DNA of 64,000 nucleotides from Anaerolineales bacterium (GCA_028278545.1 JANQED010000132.1:124001-188000), one strand, 5' to 3'; shown: positions 37,312-46,979, numbered from the stretch's first letter. Program-made: numbers and translations. Notes: a model not told the origin generated them from the sequence alone.

Positions 37312-38139
37312 TCAGACTAACTCAACTCTTCCATCGCCTCCTTTCTGTAAACTGAATGAGATAAGAACCAGGACGAAAGATGCCATCAGCATGACGGCCG
37401 AAAGGGCATTGATTTCAGGCGTCACACCGAGTTTTACCAATGAGTAGATTCTCAGCGGCAGGGTCGTCGCACCTGGCCCCGCAGTGAAGAAAGTAATCAC
37501 GAAATCATCTAAAGATAGGGTGAAGGCCAACAGCGCCCCCGCCAGGATGCCGGGCATCAGCAATGGCAAGGTGACGCGGTAAAAAGTCTGCCAGTGATTG
37601 GCGTAAAGGTCTTGGGCGGCTTCTTCGAGGGTTTCATCAAATTGAGCCAGACGAGCGCGTACAACCACAGCCACGAAAGAGATGTTGAAGGCAATATGAG
37701 AAATGATGATCGTATGGCGACCCAAAGGCATTTTCACTTGCACGAAGAAGATCAGCAGCATCACCGCCATAGCGATATCAGGGATGATGATGGGCAAGTA
37801 AAGCAGCGCATCAAAGGACAATTTGCCCCAGAATTTGTAGCGCTCCATGGCCAAGGAAACCATCGTCCCAAAGATCGTCGAGAGCAGGGTGGAAATGAAG
37901 CCAATATAGAGGCTGTTTCTCAAGGCCGCCCCGATGGCCTCGTCCCTGAACAACTGCACGTACCAGTCTAAAGTAAAGCCCTTCCAGGCTCCCGAAGCGA
38001 AACGGGAGGCATTGAAAGAGAATACCAGGAGCACGATCATCGGCGCGTATAGGAAGAGGTAGCTGATCACGCCATGGATGGTCAACACCCTGCGCCCAAT
38101 ACGGATACTGAGAGGCATTCGACGATTGTCAGTCATCAC
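37312..38139 (-). CDS. potC: Polyamine ABC transporter permease
   Basis: A 275-residue membrane protein with six predicted helices, the binding-protein-dependent transport permease fold. The EAA loop reads TLEEAAQDLYANHWQTFYRV followed by TLPLLMPGILAG. It starts within the last 11 bases of potB. It forms the channel with PotB. Length and pattern are those of PotC. Confidence 0.92.
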   Translation of the reverse strand: MMTDNRRMPLSIRIGRRVLTIHGVISYLFLYAPMIVLLVFSFNASRFASGAWKGFTLDWYVQLFRDEAIGAALRNSLYIGFISTLLSTIFGTMVSLAMERYKFWGKLSFDALLYLPIIIPDIAMAVMLLIFFVQVKMPLGRHTIIISHIAFNISFVAVVVRARLAQFDETLEEAAQDLYANHWQTFYRVTLPLLMPGILAGALLAFTLSLDDFVITFFTAGPGATTLPLRIYSLVKLGVTPEINALSAVMLMASFVLVLISFSLQKGGDGRVELV

Positions 38140-39067
38140 GCCCCCCTCGCTCCGCGGCCACCGTATAACGGAAATAAATCAGCGTGCCCGCCAACATCAT
38201 CGTCATCAACACAAATGAGATCGCCGCACCGAAGGGATAATCTCTGGCAGACATGAACTGGGAGTAGATCACATTGCCGATCATCACCGATTTGGCCCCG
38301 CCCAGGAGGTCAGGGGTAACATAAGCCCCTAAGGAAGGGATGAACACCAAAATCGAACCGGCCACCACCCCAGGCAGCGTCAAGGGGAAGATCACACGCA
38401 AAAAGGCTTTGACACGATTGGCGTACAAATCCTGGGCAGCCTCGACGAGTGAATAATCAAAACGCTCGATAGCAGCATAGCACGGCAGCACCATATCAGG
38501 CAGCCAGCCGTAAACCAGCCCAATGATGATCGCCAGAGTAGTGCCAAAAATGGGTAGAGGGTTGGCAGTGGCCTGTACCAACCACTCCAGGGGCAGCCAG
38601 GGCAGAGTGCTCATCAAATTCACAACCAGGTTGTGGAAATGACCAGTCCAAATCGTGTTCACCACGCCCTGATCCCGTAGGATCAATATCCAGGCATACG
38701 TCCGCACCAGGAAGTTCGTCCAAAAGGGAACCATCAAGAGCAATAGCAGTGTGTTGCGCCTGGCCTGCGATTGAGAAGCGATCCAGAACGCTAATGGATA
38801 GCCGATGATAAAACAGATCACAGTGGTGATCGCCGCAATATAGAGCGTGCGCCCGAAAATCCGCAAATAAAGCGGGTCCTCCAAGCTAATGAAACGCAGG
38901 AAATTCTCTATGTTCAGATTCCAGACCACACCGCCATAGGTGCCGCGTTCACCAAAACTCATTGCCAAAACCAGCAATAAGGGAATGGCGAAGAAGATCA
39001 CCAACCAAAACAAGCTAGGAAAAACGAGGCCAAGCACCCGCCATTTGTGCGCTTTTGAGTTCTCCAT
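38129..39067 (-). CDS. potB: Polyamine ABC transporter permease
   Basis: A 312-residue permease with six membrane segments. The EAA loop is SLVEAAQDLYANRVKAFLRV followed by IFPLTLPGVVAGS. The early segment IENFLRFISLEDPLYLRIFG is characteristic of PotB. It starts seven bases after potA and overlaps potC. Confidence 0.92.
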   Translation of the reverse strand: MENSKAHKWRVLGLVFPSLFWLVIFFAIPLLLVLAMSFGERGTYGGVVWNLNIENFLRFISLEDPLYLRIFGRTLYIAAITTVICFIIGYPLAFWIASQSQARRNTLLLLLMVPFWTNFLVRTYAWILILRDQGVVNTIWTGHFHNLVVNLMSTLPWLPLEWLVQATANPLPIFGTTLAIIIGLVYGWLPDMVLPCYAAIERFDYSLVEAAQDLYANRVKAFLRVIFPLTLPGVVAGSILVFIPSLGAYVTPDLLGGAKSVMIGNVIYSQFMSARDYPFGAAISFVLMTMMLAGTLIYFRYTVAAERGGRDD

Positions 39068-39074
39068 CAGGGCC

Positions 39075-40160
39075 TCACTCCGTCAACAAGCTGGTATTCC
39101 TGGCGTACCAGCCGATATGAAGATCATCACCGACCCGAAAGCGCTCGGCGGCCATGCCGCCGCTATTCTGTTCTCGGACGGCTAAGAGGGTCTGGTCGGT
39201 AATTCGAACCAGATAGCGGATATCTGTTCCGATGTAGATGACCTCTTCAACAACACCCGGAATATCGATTTCGCGCACCTTATCTTTGGTCACCGAAAAT
39301 TTCTCCGGGCGTACAGCGATGGTGACCTCTTGCCCCACCCTGACATCGCGGGTGCGCAGCACCCTGACAGGAACCTGATCATCGATCAACACATGCGCAC
39401 GATCTTCACTCAACTCGGTGATTTTCCCCATCATGAAATTGGTCTCGCCGATGAAGTCCGCTACGAAACGATTGGCCGGCTGCTCATAGATCTCTTCTGG
39501 GCCATCCAATTGCAAGACTCTGCCCTCGTTCATCACCGCGATGCGGTCCGACATGGTCAGGGCTTCCTCTTGATCATGAGTCACATAAACAAAGGTAATC
39601 CCCACGCGCTGCTGCAATTCTTTGAGTTCCAGTTGCATGGCCTTGCGCAATTTGAGATCGAGCGCGCCCAACGGCTCATCTAACAAAAGCACTTTGGGTT
39701 GATTGATGAGCGCCCGCGCCAGGGCAACCCGCTGCTGTTGACCACCGGAGAGCTGATTAGGTTTGCGAGACCCCATACCCGGCAGTTGAACCAAAGCCAG
39801 CATCTCCTCCACACGCCTTTCGATCTCATCTTTGGGCACTTTCTGCATTTGCAAACCAAAGGCCACGTTTTGGAAAATGGTCATATGCGGAAAGAGGGCA
39901 TAATTTTGGAAGACGGTGTTCACCGGCCTCTGGAAGGGGGGCTTATAGCCTTGCTGTTCGCCGCCGATGGAAATTTCCCCCGATGTCGGCATTTCGAATC
40001 CCCCGATCAGACGCAGTGTGGTCGTTTTGCCACAGCCGCTTGGCCCTAAAAGCGAGAAGAATTCGCCGTCGTGGATCTCAAGGCTGATGTTGTCAACGGC
40101 GACAACCTGACCAAATTTCTTTGTGACTTCACAAAGCTCCACTGCAAACTCAGTGGTCAT
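39075..40160 (-). CDS. potA: Polyamine ABC transporter ATPase
   Basis: A 361-residue ATPase: GPSGCGKTTTLRLIGGFE (Walker A), NQLSGGQQQRVALARALI (signature), VLLLDEPLGALD (Walker B), YVTHDQEEALTMSDRIAVM. The C-terminal TOBE domain (from about residue 280) includes VTIAVRPEKFSV. It powers uptake through PotBC. An AGGAG-type ribosome binding site precedes the ATG; the upstream lrp gene ends 31 bases earlier. Confidence 0.94.
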   Translation of the reverse strand: MTTEFAVELCEVTKKFGQVVAVDNISLEIHDGEFFSLLGPSGCGKTTTLRLIGGFEMPTSGEISIGGEQQGYKPPFQRPVNTVFQNYALFPHMTIFQNVAFGLQMQKVPKDEIERRVEEMLALVQLPGMGSRKPNQLSGGQQQRVALARALINQPKVLLLDEPLGALDLKLRKAMQLELKELQQRVGITFVYVTHDQEEALTMSDRIAVMNEGRVLQLDGPEEIYEQPANRFVADFIGETNFMMGKITELSEDRAHVLIDDQVPVRVLRTRDVRVGQEVTIAVRPEKFSVTKDKVREIDIPGVVEEVIYIGTDIRYLVRITDQTLLAVREQNSGGMAAERFRVGDDLHIGWYARNTSLLTE

Positions 40161-40191
40161 CTTCTTCTCCTGAAAATGCTCTCGAAATTAC

Positions 40192-40674
40192 TCACGTAGA
40201 ACTTTCCTGTGCAAGTGACCGTGGCGCTTCGGCATTGCCCCAGCGATACGACAATTTATGCATCTTTAAAATCAAAAAGGATTGCGTTCTTTCCACACCG
40301 GGTATTTGTTGAAGTTTATTGTTCAAGAAAGAAACAAAGTGTTCACGATCTTCACAAAAAACTTCAGCAAACAAATCAAATTCCCCGGCGGCTTGAAACA
40401 AATAGGATACTTCTGGCAGTTGAGAGATCGCGTTGGCGACTTCTTCCATGCGATGGGCCTGCACGGTTATCCCAATCATGCCAGCCTCTTTGAAACCAAG
40501 CCTATGCGGCTCCGCAATTGCCACAATTTGCATGACCCCCTCATCGATCAACCTCTTGACCCTGCGCCTGACCGAGCCCTCCGTAATGTCTAGCTCGTCG
40601 GCGATCCTGGTGTAAGGGGCACGACCGTCATATTGCAGATGAGAGATGATTGCCCTGTCGATATCATCCAGCAT
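40192..40674 (-). CDS. Lrp/AsnC family transcriptional regulator
   Basis: A 160-residue protein with an N-terminal winged helix-turn-helix (LDDIDRAIISHLQYDGRAPY, RIADELDITEGSVRRRVKRL) and a C-terminal RAM/AsnC effector domain (GITVQAHRMEEVANAISQLP, VSYLFQAAGEFDLFAEVFCE). It is the first gene of the polyamine operon. Such regulators usually bind amino acids or related small molecules, so it probably senses a polyamine breakdown product and controls this operon, including itself. No operator could be fixed by eye. Confidence 0.9.
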   Translation of the reverse strand: MLDDIDRAIISHLQYDGRAPYTRIADELDITEGSVRRRVKRLIDEGVMQIVAIAEPHRLGFKEAGMIGITVQAHRMEEVANAISQLPEVSYLFQAAGEFDLFAEVFCEDREHFVSFLNNKLQQIPGVERTQSFLILKMHKLSYRWGNAEAPRSLAQESST

Positions 40675-40790
40675 ACACCTATTGTACCGAATTTCGTAAT
40701 AAAGTCAACATTTTATGAAGGAATTCGTCGCGTTTTTCCAATCCGCTCCGAATTACGGCAACCAGAACAGCCCAACAGAATAACAATCCC

Positions 40791-42386
40791 CTAGAAATCG
40801 GGATAAAGAATCGCCCTCGCGGCTGATAATTCCCCCTCCAGATATTGCGTTTTCAAGCGCGCATGTTGGATTTTGCCATTATGGGTCAAAGGGATGGTGC
40901 GCGCTTCGAGCAAGTACACCCTCCCCGGCCGAAAACCCATGTCAGCATGCACCGCTTCGACGATACTCAAAGCCAGATCATAAAGCTGGTCTTCTGTTTT
41001 CTCTTTCGCATCCCGGATTTCGGCGAAAACATAGACCTGCTCCCCCTCGATGCGGCCCTTATCCACCCCCACGGCTGCCGAATAGCGCACGGCAGGATGG
41101 CGATCGACGATCTCTTCGACTTCCTGAGGCGAGATGGTTTCGCCGGCCCGCTTGATGATATTCTTCTTCCTGCTGACGATGTAGAGGTAACCATTCCCGT
41201 CAAGGTAGCCCAGGTCACCGCTGAGCAGGTAGCCACCCTCAAGGAAAAGGCGCTCGGTTTCCTCGGGGTTGTCATAATAGCCCCGAGAATTGGCCGGGCT
41301 GCGGACTGCGATCTCACCAATCTCTCCAAGAGGGAGTTCCACGCCACCATCCATGATCTTCACGTCCACCTCAGGGAATGGCAAACCCACAGAGACGAAT
41401 CCTCGACCGTCCACCCTGGGCGTCGAACCAGGCTTAGCCATGCTGACCCCCACGGTGGCCTCCGCCAGGCCATAACCGGCCACCATCACATCTTTGAGGC
41501 CAAAAGCCCCTTCAAAGTCACGGATGGTTTGGGCGCGAACAGGCTCGGCGGCATTCAGAGCCACCCGCAGACTCCCCAAGTCATATTCTTCAGGATCAGC
41601 ATGTCGGGTGCATAAGCGATAGGCAAAATCCGGCGCGGCTGTGAACGTGGCGCGGTACTCCTGGATGGCGCGCAACCAGGGGTGTACATCCCGCAGGTTC
41701 GTCTGCAACAAGTGCACCTTAGCCCCCAAATAAAACGGCACCATGGTCTTCAAGATCAAGCCCATATCATGGTACACCGGCAGCCAACTCACAAAAACCT
41801 CATCTGCGGTGATCTCCATGCCGATGATCATCTGCACGACATTGGTGATCAGGTTGTCGTGGGATAGCTGCACGCCTTTGGGATTGCCGGTGCTGCCCGA
41901 GGTGTATTGGATAAAAGCGATATCTTCGGGCTTGACCTTTGGAAAAGAGGCATTTGGAGCGGCTTTCTGGCTCTCAAGGGTGGTGACTACTCCCAAACCG
42001 TGTTCCACGCCCATAGTTTTGAACTGTTCTAGCTGATCTCCTGAAATAGTGCCTGGCGCCACGACGACCTTTGCCCCACACAGCCTGGCAATAGAAAATA
42101 TTCGCTGCGGACCAGAGCCGGGGAAAACAGGCACTGCGATGCCACCGACCCGCTGCACTCCGTAGAAAGCGCCAAAGAATTCAGCGCTATTGGGCAAAGC
42201 CAAAACCACCCGATCTCCCTGTGCAATCCCAAGCTGTTGAAGATATGCCCCAAAACGATTGATCTCCGCCCATATTTCGGCATAGGTGCTCGGCTCTCCC
42301 AAAAAGGTGAACGCTACCTCATCGGGGCTTTGATTCGCCCTGAAAGCAAGCATCTCAATTAGCGTTGGGAATTCTTTCGAGAGCAT
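40791..42386 (-). CDS. Fatty-acyl-AMP ligase (FAAL-type acyl-activating enzyme)
   Basis: A 531-residue adenylate-forming enzyme: FIQYTSGSTGNPKGVQLSHD (A3 motif), SWLPVYHDMGLILKTMVPFY (typical FAAL region), LNAAEPVRAQTIRDFE, GYGLAEATVGVS and LSGDLGYLDGNGYLYIVSRKKN, and near the end PLTHNGKIQHARLK with the catalytic lysine. FAALs activate fatty acids as acyl-adenylates and load them onto an acyl carrier protein instead of CoA. The ACP gene directly upstream (24-base gap) fits this. It is shorter than the FAALs attached to large polyketide synthases. Confidence 0.87.
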   Translation of the reverse strand: MLSKEFPTLIEMLAFRANQSPDEVAFTFLGEPSTYAEIWAEINRFGAYLQQLGIAQGDRVVLALPNSAEFFGAFYGVQRVGGIAVPVFPGSGPQRIFSIARLCGAKVVVAPGTISGDQLEQFKTMGVEHGLGVVTTLESQKAAPNASFPKVKPEDIAFIQYTSGSTGNPKGVQLSHDNLITNVVQMIIGMEITADEVFVSWLPVYHDMGLILKTMVPFYLGAKVHLLQTNLRDVHPWLRAIQEYRATFTAAPDFAYRLCTRHADPEEYDLGSLRVALNAAEPVRAQTIRDFEGAFGLKDVMVAGYGLAEATVGVSMAKPGSTPRVDGRGFVSVGLPFPEVDVKIMDGGVELPLGEIGEIAVRSPANSRGYYDNPEETERLFLEGGYLLSGDLGYLDGNGYLYIVSRKKNIIKRAGETISPQEVEEIVDRHPAVRYSAAVGVDKGRIEGEQVYVFAEIRDAKEKTEDQLYDLALSIVEAVHADMGFRPGRVYLLEARTIPLTHNGKIQHARLKTQYLEGELSAARAILYPDF

Positions 42387-42410
42387 TTCTTGAAGATAAC
42401 CCAGAAGACC

Positions 42411-42638
42411 TTAGACGCGGCTCTTCACCAGGTTGTAAAGATCAATGGGTGTAAGGATATACGGTATCTCGGACTCTTTGATCTCCACCCGATATTTCTC
42501 CTCAACAGCCACAACGATGTTCATCACATCAACGGATTCGGCATCCAAATCCTCCAAAAAGCGGGCATCATCGTCGATTCCTCTGGCTCCCAACTGCAGG
42601 GAGATTAAGCGTTTGATTTCATCTAGGGACAAAGACAT
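42411..42638 (-). CDS. Acyl carrier protein
   Basis: A 75-residue ACP. The phosphopantetheine attachment serine is Ser35 in DLDAESVDVMN; the usual DSL is ESV here. The four-helix pattern is complete (LDEIKRLISLQLG, FLEDLDAESVDVMNIVVAVE, DLYNLVKSRV). It would accept the acyl group from the adjacent FAAL. It is transcribed away from the FHA-ABC exporter gene, with 80 bases between the two starts. Confidence 0.9.
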   Translation of the reverse strand: MSLSLDEIKRLISLQLGARGIDDDARFLEDLDAESVDVMNIVVAVEEKYRVEIKESEIPYILTPIDLYNLVKSRV

Positions 42639-42718
42639 AGGTGGTCCTTTTGTTTCATGTTATGCTATAAAGGGCGCAGATATCATAACATCGGTCACCT
42701 TATTGCGGAGGGCGCAAG

Positions 42719-45598
42719 ATGTCAAACACATCCCCAGATCACACAATGATGTATCAGCGGTCTCAACTGATCATCATCTGGCCGTCTGGAGAGCAACAAA
42801 CCTACTCCCTAAAAGAAGATTCCGTGCGCGTCGGGCGAGGGGAGCAAAACGATATCATCGCGCCGACTGAGTACAATTCCATTTCCAGGAAGCACCTGGA
42901 AATCCGCCGTGAGGGGGCACGCTACCGAGTCATCGACCTCGAAAGCGGAAACGGCGTCTTCCTAGAAGGTGCCCGTATAGCAAAAAGCGCCCTGCTCGAC
43001 GATGGAGATGTGATCCAAATTGGTTTGGAGGAATTAGGTCAGTCCATCCAGATCACCTTCCAATTAGGGGTAGAGAGTTTTGGGGATGCACAACCCAGCC
43101 CTGGAGACAAGCCACCCGCCCCGATGCGTGAAGAGCAGCCCCACCCCCCGGATGAGCGTCCCTACTTGAAAGTGCACTGGCCCAACGGGCAAACGCGAGT
43201 CATAGAAATCTCAAAAGATAACCTCTTCATTGGAAGGAGTCCTGAGTGCGATATCGAGATTCCCTCAAGGCTGCGATATGTATCCAGTAAACATGCCGAA
43301 ATCCGCCGCACACATGAGGGCTATACCATTACAGACCTGGATAGCACCAACGGCACACGACTCAACAATCAATTGCTAGAACCGAACATCCCCACACCTC
43401 TCGTTAATGGAAACGTCATCCGCATTGGCGACGAGAGTTTCGGTGTCTCCATAGGGATGATATTCCACGATCCCACTGAGGCGCACGTCGAGGTCTCCGG
43501 TTTCTCGCCTGCGTTTGCAGCACCAACCCAGGCTACCGAATTGCAGGAGGTCTCCATCGGCCGCGCGGATGAAAACGATATCGTGCTCCCCGGCCCCGAC
43601 GTCTCCCGGCAGCATGCCCGGATTCGCCAACTTGGAGAGCAGTATTGGATCGAAGATTTAGGCAGCACCAACGGCACATTCCTCAACCAACAGCCTGTCA
43701 CGAAAACGGAACTGCTCGATGGAGATCAAATCCAGATCGGGGTGCATCTCCTACTGTTCAAAGATGGGCAACTCACCAAATACCAAAGCCATGGCATGCG
43801 CCTGGACGTGGCTGATCTGTGTAAGGATGTCAAAACCCGCAGCGGACCGTTGCGCATCTTGCACAACATCGACATGACGATCTTGCCGCGCGAATTTATT
43901 GCCGTTGTGGGCGGCAGCGGGGCCGGGAAGAGCACTTTGATGAACGCTTTGATCGGCTTCCGGCCTGGCGAGGGAGAAGTGCGGCTCAATGGACATGATT
44001 TTTACAAAGAGTACGAGCACTTTCGGCATCAACTGGGCTACGTCCCTCAAACGGATATCCTGCACGCTTCCCTGACAGTTGAAAAAGCGCTGGATTACGC
44101 GGCCCGGTTACGCTTACTCTCCGATATCTCCAAAGCAGAGCGAGATCAACGCATCAGCGAGGTCTTGGAGACCGTCAGCATGAACACCGAGACCATTCGC
44201 AACACACGGGTAAGCGACCTCTCCGGTGGGCAGCGCAAACGGGTCAGCATCGCGGCGGAGTTATTAGCAAATCCAAAGCTGATCTACCTTGACGAAGCCA
44301 CTTCGGGGCTGGACCCCGGCCTGGAAAAGAAGATGATGTTTACCCTGCGTCGCATGGCCGATGAAGGGCGTACCGTAATCCTGATCACTCATGCCACCGC
44401 CAACATCGTGCAGACCGATCATGTGGCTTTCCTATCCCAGGGCAAGCTGGTTTATTTTGGCCCCTCTCAAGATGCGCTGGAATTCTTCGAGGTGGATGAT
44501 TTCGCCGACATCTACGAGCGCATCGAACGCCACGGCGATGAGTGGCAGAAGGTTTTCCATGAACTGAAGCCCGAACACCACCAAAAATACGTCGCCGAAA
44601 GACAACTGACCAGGCGGACATCTTCGAAACGGCAGCTCCCGAAGATTCGTTTTGGTTTGCGAGATTTCTTAGTACAATTCAGCGTGCTCACCCAACGAGC
44701 GTTTTCCGTGCTGATGAGCGATTGGTTCACCCTGGCTCTGATGCTCTTGCTGTTCCCTTTAACAGCCACCTTACAATTAATCATTTCCACACCTGATATC
44801 TTGATTGGCGATGCGGGGATCCTCGCCGATCCCGTGGGTGCGGCCAGGACAATGACCGCAAGCTATACGCCGTTCGCAGACCTAAACACATTCGTGTTTG
44901 TCATGGGTCTGGAAGCGGTGCTAGTGGGCATGTACGTCCCGTCCAATGAGTTGATCAAAGAGCGCACCATCTATTTGCGGGAGCGCATGGTCAACCTTCA
45001 GGTGCTGCCCTATCTCGCCAGCAAGGTGGCCGTTTTCACCCTCTTCGCGGCCATCCAAACGTTCTTGTATCTGGTGGTCTTGTCTTTCGGTGTGGATTAC
45101 CCAGAGCAGGGCTTGTATTTCCCTGCGCCAGTAGAGTTCTTCATCACCTTATTCTTGACGATGCTGGCAAGCATGGGGATTGGTTTCATCGTCTCGGCGA
45201 TCAGCAGGTCAAGCGACATGGCTATCTACGTGCTGGTGATCCTGCTCTTCTTCCAGTTCTTCTTTGCCGGGACGGTTTTCGATCTGCGCGACAATGCCGC
45301 CGAACCGCTTTCCTATTTGACTGCGACCCGCTGGTCGCTGACGGCCCTGGGCGTGACCATCGACATGGAAGAACAGGTGGCAGCCACGATTGTGTGCAGC
45401 GAACCCCCTGAGAATCCCCGTGCACCCGGAAACCAAGCTGGGAGAATCATGTGTTTCAACTACCCGGATGCAACCGATGACCTAATGCTGCCCTACGGTG
45501 ACGATAAGCTGATGCAATCTTGGGTGGTTTTGATCGCCATGGCAATTCTTTCGTTAACAACCACCGGGATATTGATCAAACGGCTTGATCGGAGATAA
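42719..45598 (+). CDS. ABC exporter with three N-terminal FHA domains
   Basis: A 959-residue single-chain half-transporter of the ABCG/White-like type. Three FHA domains come first, each with the GR / SxxH / NG signature: FHA1 about 20-118 (Gly39-Arg40, Ser56, His59), FHA2 about 150-248 (Gly172-Arg173, Ser190, His192), FHA3 about 270-350 (Gly281-Arg282, Ser296, His299). The ATPase follows: Walker A GGSGAGKST 398-406, LSGGQ 501-505, LIYLDEATSG 521-530, His557. Six membrane segments occupy about 650-955. GGAGG lies seven bases before the ATG. FHA domains bind phosphothreonine, so activity is probably controlled by a Ser/Thr kinase, as for mycobacterial Rv1747; the substrate is unknown. Its 3' end overlaps the convergent acyltransferase gene by 23 bases. 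Confidence 0.92.
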   Translation: MSNTSPDHTMMYQRSQLIIIWPSGEQQTYSLKEDSVRVGRGEQNDIIAPTEYNSISRKHLEIRREGARYRVIDLESGNGVFLEGARIAKSALLDDGDVIQIGLEELGQSIQITFQLGVESFGDAQPSPGDKPPAPMREEQPHPPDERPYLKVHWPNGQTRVIEISKDNLFIGRSPECDIEIPSRLRYVSSKHAEIRRTHEGYTITDLDSTNGTRLNNQLLEPNIPTPLVNGNVIRIGDESFGVSIGMIFHDPTEAHVEVSGFSPAFAAPTQATELQEVSIGRADENDIVLPGPDVSRQHARIRQLGEQYWIEDLGSTNGTFLNQQPVTKTELLDGDQIQIGVHLLLFKDGQLTKYQSHGMRLDVADLCKDVKTRSGPLRILHNIDMTILPREFIAVVGGSGAGKSTLMNALIGFRPGEGEVRLNGHDFYKEYEHFRHQLGYVPQTDILHASLTVEKALDYAARLRLLSDISKAERDQRISEVLETVSMNTETIRNTRVSDLSGGQRKRVSIAAELLANPKLIYLDEATSGLDPGLEKKMMFTLRRMADEGRTVILITHATANIVQTDHVAFLSQGKLVYFGPSQDALEFFEVDDFADIYERIERHGDEWQKVFHELKPEHHQKYVAERQLTRRTSSKRQLPKIRFGLRDFLVQFSVLTQRAFSVLMSDWFTLALMLLLFPLTATLQLIISTPDILIGDAGILADPVGAARTMTASYTPFADLNTFVFVMGLEAVLVGMYVPSNELIKERTIYLRERMVNLQVLPYLASKVAVFTLFAAIQTFLYLVVLSFGVDYPEQGLYFPAPVEFFITLFLTMLASMGIGFIVSAISRSSDMAIYVLVILLFFQFFFAGTVFDLRDNAAEPLSYLTATRWSLTALGVTIDMEEQVAATIVCSEPPENPRAPGNQAGRIMCFNYPDATDDLMLPYGDDKLMQSWVVLIAMAILSLTTTGILIKRLDRR

Positions 45599-46865
45599 AG
45601 AGGTCACTAATCTCCTCCGCGATCCGCTGCGCGCCATCCCTGTCCATGTCCGTGTCCAGGTAGAGCATATCCCACCAAAGTTCGTCATCGTAAATGCTCA
45701 CCTGACCGGAAAACTCCGGTCCAAGGCCAAAATTGGACACAAAGCCGTGCACCCCCCTGATTTTGTATGGCCCGAACTCTTTTTCGAGCTGTGAGGCACC
45801 GCCATAACTGAGGGCCGTGGTAGCCATGCGGAATCTCTTCAGGCCGAAGGTCATGCGCATGAACTGCTCCGCCATCACCGAAGCCAAAAACTTGTCCCCA
45901 CGCTTCGCGGATGCATAGATTTGATCGTTGATGCGACGGGCCAGGGACCACAGATCATCCTTTGGGGAAACCTGGATGGTATAGCGCAACGGGGAAATAT
46001 AAGAGGCAACCTGATCAGCCGGCGCGGGGGGCTCGAGATAAGGCCGTAAATCAGCCATGGACATATAACGGAAGGGCATCTCCGCGCCATCGTAGAGATG
46101 TTTTTGCGCGCTCAACAGCAAAGCGGCGTTGATCAAACTGTTCAGGGTGACACGTTCTCTGCGGGCGCGGCGGACGATTGAGGCGGTCACATCCTGGGGC
46201 ATGCGCATGGGGAAGATACATCCACGGGCGTCCAGGTGGATAGGAGGCACCCGCTTGCCGCGCAATCTCCACTGGTAGGTGAACTCATCCCCCATTTGGG
46301 CCAGGAAATAAGCAATCGATTTTCGTGTTAGCTCAAAGCCTTTGAACCTTGCCGGGAAGAAATCTTCCACAGGCGGCAAGGGAGGAAGGGGGTCAAAGCC
46401 TTCGACATCATCCCCGGAACCGATCACCGCACACAAAGTCATCAATTCACGGAACAGGTTCTCAACGGAGTCTCCATCGACAATCGAGTGCTGGGCTGCC
46501 AAAATCAACTCACCCTGGTGCTGCCCATCGGTGATGAAAGCACACTGCAACAAGGGCCCATGAGGATGATCGAATTTGAAGTTCAGATAATCTTCCACCA
46601 CCTCGGCCCAGTGATTGTCGCTGATACGGTCGATCACCTTCAAGGGAATGGCGGGCACCCCCTCAGTTTCAAAGTAATGTCGTCTGCCATCTTTGAGTAA
46701 ACGGACTCGCAAAAAGGGGTGGCGCGCCTGTAAAGTGTCCAAAGCTCGGCGCAAAATGTCAGGGGACGGAACCCCTTCCAATAACAGGGCCCCCACAATA
46801 TTGAAGACCGCGTGCTCCCCTGAAAGCGCGGCAGCCGTCTCAAGTTTACCAAGTGCTCTTTTCAT
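45576..46865 (-). CDS. Condensation-domain / PapA-type acyltransferase
   Basis: A 429-residue protein with the fold of NRPS condensation domains and stand-alone PapA-type acyltransferases. The catalytic HHxxxDG motif is AQHSIVDGD (His126, Asp130, Gly131), with Gln in the first His place, which many family members tolerate. It starts RALGKLETAAALSGEHAVFN and ends with a SNFGLGPEF region where PapA proteins have their second motif. It would transfer an acyl chain from ACP to an alcohol or amine. Together with FAAL and ACP it makes a small acylation module. Confidence 0.82.
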   Translation of the reverse strand: MKRALGKLETAAALSGEHAVFNIVGALLLEGVPSPDILRRALDTLQARHPFLRVRLLKDGRRHYFETEGVPAIPLKVIDRISDNHWAEVVEDYLNFKFDHPHGPLLQCAFITDGQHQGELILAAQHSIVDGDSVENLFRELMTLCAVIGSGDDVEGFDPLPPLPPVEDFFPARFKGFELTRKSIAYFLAQMGDEFTYQWRLRGKRVPPIHLDARGCIFPMRMPQDVTASIVRRARRERVTLNSLINAALLLSAQKHLYDGAEMPFRYMSMADLRPYLEPPAPADQVASYISPLRYTIQVSPKDDLWSLARRINDQIYASAKRGDKFLASVMAEQFMRMTFGLKRFRMATTALSYGGASQLEKEFGPYKIRGVHGFVSNFGLGPEFSGQVSIYDDELWWDMLYLDTDMDRDGAQRIAEEISDLFISDQAV

Positions 46866-46904
46866 CGCAGCCCTCTCCCAATTAAGTTTGAATCCACAAA
46901 TTTA

Positions 46905-46934
46905 TTGTAGCAGAAGATGGGACTGTGCTATGAT
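46905..46934 (+). promoter_or_regulatory. Promoter for the small-protein/UbiB operon
   Basis: TTGTAG (46905-46910), an 18-base spacer and TATGAT (46929-46934) with a TGC extended -10. It lies 45 bases before the ATG of the first small gene and reads away from the acyltransferase gene. Confidence 0.6.
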
Positions 46935-46979
46935 ATAAAGTGTACTTTTCATAAGAAAGGCAGTAAAGGAGAGTCAGCC

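Noticed and set aside
40845..41615. 256-codon plus-strand frame
   Set aside because: Antisense to the acyl-AMP ligase, with no protein-family features.
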